From: Prasinococcaceae sp. CCMP 1430
Taxonomy: Eukaryota > Prasinodermophyta > Palmophyllophyceae > Prasinococcales > Prasinococcaceae
Length of the DNA stretch: 33,277 nt
NCBI GenBank assembly: GCA_013416795.1
Contig: RQSC01000456.1
Coordinates: 20,600 to 53,876, forward strand
Direction of reading: 5' to 3'
In this document: positions 29,396 to 33,277 of the stretch, in pieces
How positions within the stretch are numbered: the stretch's first letter is position 1
How the letters are laid out: every line of letters starts with the position of its first letter
The notes under the pieces: generated by a model
Seen by the model: only the letters and a program-made list of their open reading frames with translations
Told to the model about the DNA's origin: nothing
Databases searched by the model: none
Position numbers and translations under genes: made by a program

Positions 29396-29409
29396 GGGGC
29401 GTGCAGTGA

Positions 29410-31128
29410 GGGGGACGGATACTGCGCGACACCACAGCGCGCGCGTGGCGCGCAACGCCGGTGCGCCTGCACGTGCGCTGCGAGGGCGGCGCGGGCTTTG
29501 CGGGCGCGCTCGCCGCGAGCGGCGGCGACGCGCACACGCTGGCGCTGCACGTCCTGCTGCGCGAGCACCGTGCGCGCTCACGTACGGTGCCGCTCGCCGT
29601 CGAGCCGCGCTTCAGCTTCACCTGCGCGCTCGACCTGGGCGCGCGCGTGAACACGCGCGGGCTCGACGCCGCAGGCGGCGCGTCGGCGTTCCGGCGCGTG
29701 CTCGAAGCGGCGTTGCCGCCGTTGACGGTGGTGGTCACGTCGCACCGCGGCGACGCCGCCAGCACGTCGCAGGCAGCTGTCGTCGGAATCGCCCACGTCG
29801 AGTGGGCGCCGGTGCTCGCGGCGGGGACCGCCGCCGTGGACGTGCAGCTTCGCGGGGTGGGCGCGGAGGCCGGCCTGCGGACAGGCACGCTGCGCGTTGA
29901 GCTCGAGGTGACGCCCGCGCCGCTCGCCGGCGGGCGGGTCGCCTTAGGTGCCGACGAGGCGGCCTCCGCCCTCTCGCGGCAGCGCATGCGCGAGACGTCG
30001 GCCTCCGCGCGCTTCCTCTCTTACGCGCGCAGCTGGTGGGCGGCCTACGCCGCCGCTGCGGACCCCGGCGTGGCGGAGTGCGTGCGGTTGCTGCTGCCCG
30101 AGGCGTCGGGGGCGCAGAGGGCGTGCGTGAGCACGGTGCGGCCGCAGCAGGCCGGGCGTTCAATTGCGTCGCCGCGCGAGGCGGCGCGCTTCGTCTCGCT
30201 CATACCCGCCGGCGAGGAGGAGCGCGAGCGCCGACGGGGTGCCGCCGCGATGGGCAACGCCCTGGCGTTTGAGCCGACGTGGGCGGGTGCCGCGCTCGTG
30301 TTCGCCCAGGGCTGGGCGAGCAGGCTCGACCACGCTACGCTGCTGTGCTCCCTCCTCCTCGGCTTCAACTTGGACGCGTGGGTGGTGCTCGGCCGCGACG
30401 CGACGGGGCCGCACGCGTGGGTGGCCGTGCGCGACAGCAGGCGACGGGCTATCTTCTGGGAGTCCCTCACCGGGCGGCGCTACGACACGGCCGACCCCAA
30501 GGCGATGCGCAGGTGCCCGTACCGCGCGGTGGGGTGTGCTTTCAACCACCGGAAGTTCTTCGCGTCGCTTGCGAGCTCGTCGCTCTCGTCGGGGGAGGTC
30601 GACTACCGCTTCGAGGACCCTGCCCTCTGGATGGGCATGGACGAGGGCGAGTGCGCGGCACTCCCGCCGCCGCCACCGCTCGCGCTGCGCCCGCCGACTG
30701 CCGACCGCGCCGCGCTCGAAGAGGCGATCGAGTCGGCTCTGCGTCAGCGCATCGCCAAGGCCCGGAGCGACGCGGGCATGCGACGGACAGTGTGGGACCT
30801 CTCGTTGTCGTACTTGCTCATGCCAGCGCTCGCTTCGTACGAGGGCGAGCAGATCACCGGCGCCAGCGGCGGGAACGAGGAGTTCCAGATGAGCATCAAG
30901 CGCGCCGTGCCGCGGGGTTACTCTTTCAAGGCCTTCCCGCAGCAGTTCACGCACACCTCTGCGGACAGGATGCTCTCCCGCCTGCTCACTTCGGAGGTGT
31001 GCGCCGACATCATCGGCTGCGACGACACCGACGCGAAGTTTGCACTGAGAGCCCGCTGCTGCTGCTATCCGGAGGATGTCTTCGCAGTGTGGGTGATGGT
31101 GTCCGTCTGCCATCACAACAAGCACTAG
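29410..31128 (+). CDS. CEP76: CEP76 centriolar protein (5' exons not located)
   Basis: Homologue of centrosomal protein 76 kDa, which limits centriole reduplication and has a C2-like fold followed by an inactive transglutaminase-like fold. The frame is open from 29410 after TGA at 29407. Homology begins at about 29461 (VRLHVRCEGGAGFAGAL), corresponding to about residue 100 of the human protein. Visible blocks: HVEWAPVL and GTLRVELEV of the C2 part; RSWWAAY; RPQQAGRSIASPREAARFVSLI; LDHATLLCSLLLGFNLDAWVV with PHAWVAV and FWESLTGRRY; VGCAFNHRKFFA; LSYLLMPALASYE; GNEEFQMSIKRAVP; FKAFPQQF; and the ending CYPEDVFAVWVMVSVC. Order and spacing match along the whole length. The first exon or exons (about 100 residues) are unidentified; a loss of the N terminus is possible. 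It implies a centriole-bearing, flagellated organism. Confidence 0.92.
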   Translation, partial: GGRILRDTTARAWRATPVRLHVRCEGGAGFAGALAASGGDAHTLALHVLLREHRARSRTVPLAVEPRFSFTCALDLGARVNTRGLDAAGGASAFRRVLEAALPPLTVVVTSHRGDAASTSQAAVVGIAHVEWAPVLAAGTAAVDVQLRGVGAEAGLRTGTLRVELEVTPAPLAGGRVALGADEAASALSRQRMRETSASARFLSYARSWWAAYAAAADPGVAECVRLLLPEASGAQRACVSTVRPQQAGRSIASPREAARFVSLIPAGEEERERRRGAAAMGNALAFEPTWAGAALVFAQGWASRLDHATLLCSLLLGFNLDAWVVLGRDATGPHAWVAVRDSRRRAIFWESLTGRRYDTADPKAMRRCPYRAVGCAFNHRKFFASLASSSLSSGEVDYRFEDPALWMGMDEGECAALPPPPPLALRPPTADRAALEEAIESALRQRIAKARSDAGMRRTVWDLSLSYLLMPALASYEGEQITGASGGNEEFQMSIKRAVPRGYSFKAFPQQFTHTSADRMLSRLLTSEVCADIIGCDDTDAKFALRARCCCYPEDVFAVWVMVSVCHHNKH

Positions 31129-31240
31129 CTCTCTGCACGGCGTGGGCGCTCCACCACGCGTGCCTGCGCCCACGCGTGCTCGTAATCAGACCCAAATCCC
31201 ACTCGCGAGGGGAAAGAATTACGCCCCGCCACGCGCTCGC

Positions 31241-32769
31241 TCATTCTCGACGCTTGGCGGTGTACTTGACGTGCGCGTTGCGCACGCCCGTGAGGTCCTG
31301 CATCGCGGTCGGCAAGTAGAATACGCGCGTCAGGAAAGGGCTGCGGGTCCTGTCTACAAAATCCGCCTCCGCGACGGTGCTCCACCGCCCGCCGGCACTG
31401 TCTGTCAGCCCTCCCGCGCCCTCCGCCTTGGCGTCCACAAGCACGGTGCACTTCTCCAGCGGCACGTACTGCTCAGGGCTCTCCACGTTGCGGTCGTTGA
31501 AGTGCGCGGGCGCGGGATTGTCCGCCTCGAAGGGCATGGGGAGCATGCCTCCCCCGCTCTCGCGCACCCATGCCACCTCGTAGCCGTCGGGCAGGAAGAA
31601 GCTCGACGGGAAACGGTGCCATTCGTCGCCCACACACAGCAGCTCGCCGCCCGCACGCGCGGACGGCAGTCGCGCGTACACGTCGAGCGGCGCCCCATAG
31701 TTGGCGGCGAGCGCCGCGTAGCGCGAGAGACCAAGCGCGGCCGACGCGAGCAGCACCACCCACGCAATGCAATCGAGGATCCGCCCAGGCGCCACGCGCG
31801 CAGCTGAGAGGATGCGCAGGAAGCTGTCCCAGCCAAGGGCGGCAGCGAGGACCAGCGTGGGATAGACGGGGGTGAGGAAGCGCTCCTCCTTGTGCGGCAC
31901 CAGCGAAAGGACGCTCAGCCACGTCCACGTGGTCGCCAGCGCGAGGTACCACGCTCGCGACCGCGCGGAGCACTCGACGCGTCGTGCCGACAGCGCGTTG
32001 CACGCCGAGAAGAAGGCGCCGAACAGCGGCACCACCACTGCCGGCGCGAAGTTCAGCAGCAGGTTCTTCCAGTAGAAGTGGAAGGGCTCGACGCCGTACA
32101 GCGTCGAGTCACCGCCCGCGAAGTTGTAGCGCACCAGGTTGAGTGGCGCGAGCACCCACCGCTCGTAGTGCCCGCGGTCCGCCCACGCGCCGAGCACGAG
32201 CGCGAGTGCGGCGGCGGACAGCGTCCACAGCACCGCTGGTCTAATCCCCACGCTGGCGCACCCCCACAGCCCGAGCGGTACCATCGCAATGCCCGCGAAG
32301 GGCCACCCAGCGGCGACGCAGCCGAAGCTCGCGATGACGAGCGCCCTGCGCGGCCTCGCGTCGATGGCAGCAGCCACGGCGCACGACACGCACGAGGCGA
32401 CCGCGGAGCTCGGCAGCAGCGCAGGCGCCTGCGCAAGCGTCCCCGCGGCAGAGGCCGAGACGAGGATGAACACGGCCGCCGCACGAGGGCCCGCGGCGCA
32501 CGCCGTGGAGGACGCCAGCCACGCGTCGGACAGGGACGATATGAGGACGAGCAGGGCCCTACGCGTCCGCGCGAGAGAGGGGAGGTAGAGGAAGGGAGAG
32601 TCAGCCGCACATCTGCACACGCGAGAACGCGAGAACGCGCATGCACGCGCACTCGCGCTCGCGCTCGCGCGTACCTAACAGCGTAGAACTCCTCCGCGCG
32701 CGCCGCGAGCGGCGCGAGCCCCATCGCGGCGCGCGCGGCGCGCACGGCGGCCGCCCCAACCCCCGGCTC
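31241..32769 (-). CDS. ALG9: ALG9 alpha-1,2-mannosyltransferase (5' partial)
   Basis: ER membrane glycosyltransferase (GT22) adding mannoses to the lumenal dolichol-linked N-glycan precursor. Exon 32558-31241 ends in TAA. The intron 32674-32559 (GTACGC, then CTGAC, a C/T-rich tract and CGTAG; 116 nt, phase 2) joins it to a short upstream exon reading GLAPLAARAEEFYAV, to give FYAVRALLVLIS. Signature blocks: GWPFAG, APLNLVRYNFAGGDSTLYGVEPFHFYWKNLLLNF, the HKEERFLTPVYP motif, the lumenal CVGDEWHRFPSSFFLPDGY, NDRNVESPEQYVPLEKCTVLVD and the tail FVDRTRSPFLTRVFYLP. About eight hydrophobic segments are visible. The N-terminal catalytic region (the DE-containing first lumenal loop and the WEYSP block of the family) is not found in the remaining 500 bp, so its exons lie beyond the window or are lost. 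The upstream exon boundary near 32769 is approximate. Confidence 0.93.
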
Positions 32770-33022
32770 GTTCGCAGCCCCAAGGGGGCGCCCTCCGCAG
32801 CGCCGCCCGCGCGCGCTCTGGCTACAGTGGGGTTGGTGGGGGTGGTGGTGGGGGCAGCCCTGCTCCCAACCCCCCTGAGCGCCTGCAGCTGCAGCCTCCG
32901 CCGCTTTTCGCCGCGCCTCTGCGCCCCGCGCGACGCACCCGTTTTGACCTGGGAAACACCCGCGCGCTTTTGAACCATTTTTAAATCAAATCGTGCGTAC
33001 CAAGAGATCTCCCGTGGGCTCA

Positions 33023-33034
33023 GTACATGTACTG
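33023..33034. promoter_or_regulatory. Palindrome AGTACATGTACT
   Basis: Perfect 12-bp palindrome in an AT-rich island, sharing the AGTACAT/ATGTACT core with the inverted repeat at 18379-18400 and the site at 28923. Confidence 0.45.
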
Positions 33035-33144
33035 CACATGCTTTGGTGCTTTCCATATTTTGAGTGCGTTTTGATGGCGGGCGGTCGAACGCGCGATTCA
33101 AACGCGCGCGGCGCTCGCGGGCGCGCCACAGAGCGGCGGCGAGG

Positions 33145-33200
33145 CGGGTGGGGGTGGGGTGGTTGGGGGTGGTGGGGGTGGTGGCGGTGGTGGCGGTGGC
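33145..33200 (+). repeat. GGT/GGGGT microsatellite
   Basis: Irregular run of GGTGGGGGT and GGTGGCGGT units near the right edge. It would encode polyproline on the minus strand if translated, but has no coding support. Confidence 0.8.
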
Positions 33201-33277
33201 AGGGAGTTGGCGCGTCCTCGGCGAGTCGCGGCGCCGGCTTCGGCGCCGGCCGCGGCGATGGGCGCCTCGGGCGCCTC

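Larger units (their letters stand above)
28563..29409. promoter_or_regulatory. Divergent region between RecQ and CEP76 genes
   Basis: 847 bp without a supported exon. It contains an 18-bp perfect palindrome (28717-28734), an AT-rich island (28890-28980) with an AGTACAT motif, and two diverged copies of a repeat of about 150 bp (29098-29395). The missing 5' exons of CEP76 should be here, but none could be recognised. Confidence 0.5.
32770..33277. other. Right-edge region: upstream of ALG9 exon
   Basis: 508 bp without a supportable coding region. It contains a (GGGGTT)/(GGT) patch at 32828-32853, an AT-rich island at 32960-33075 with the palindrome AGTACATGTACT (33023-33034), and a GGT/GGGGT microsatellite at about 33145-33200. 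It is either a long first intron or the 5' flank of ALG9. Confidence 0.5.

Overview
This is a GC-rich nuclear contig from a eukaryote, most likely a flagellated microalga or a related protist. Three things point to this: spliceosomal introns of about 110-175 nt, many simple-sequence tracts, and gene content. The genes include the centriolar protein CEP76, a polycystin/PKD2-type channel, SRP14, TMCO1, ALG9, EFL1, an organelle-type RsmB/NusB RNA methyltransferase and a plant-type bZIP. I cannot fix the phylum. A haptophyte or another GC-rich secondary-plastid alga would fit. Isolated N bases (about 10533, 13584 and 22792) and a 584-base N run (14114-14697) show a draft assembly. I see no virus, transposase, rRNA, tRNA or CRISPR array.

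Layout: NSUN2/TRM4-like RNA m5C methyltransferase (+, 5' end cut by the window edge); polycystin-like channel (-); ZIP metal transporter (+); EFL1 ribosome-maturation GTPase (-); SRP14 (+, first exon not found); TMCO1 (+); bZIP factor (-); N gap and low-complexity DNA; an unrecognised gene with CA-repeat introns (+, tentative); C10/C12orf57 homologue (-); RsmB-like methyltransferase (+); MYND-finger methyltransferase (-); M14 metallocarboxypeptidase (+); RecQ helicase (-); CEP76 (+, 5' end unresolved); ALG9 mannosyltransferase (-, 5' end unresolved).

Genes almost strictly alternate in strand. Five convergent pairs have stop codons only 50-112 bp apart, so their 3' UTRs probably overlap. Divergent pairs share short intergenic regions that must hold both promoters. 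The genes are mainly housekeeping: RNA methylation, 60S maturation, ER insertion and Ca2+ handling, N-glycosylation, DNA repair and cilium/centriole functions. There is no metabolic cluster.

I placed ten introns by matching the spliced protein to known families. Six begin with GT(A/G)CG(C/T) instead of GTRAGT, and most contain a CTGAC branch-point-like motif. This splice-signal usage is the most unusual genome-level signal here. At the protein level the notable features are a roughly 275-residue, 12-cysteine insertion between S3 and S4 of the polycystin channel, a methyltransferase-MYND fusion, a RecQ with two HRDC domains, and a DLSKLG repeat in the bZIP protein.
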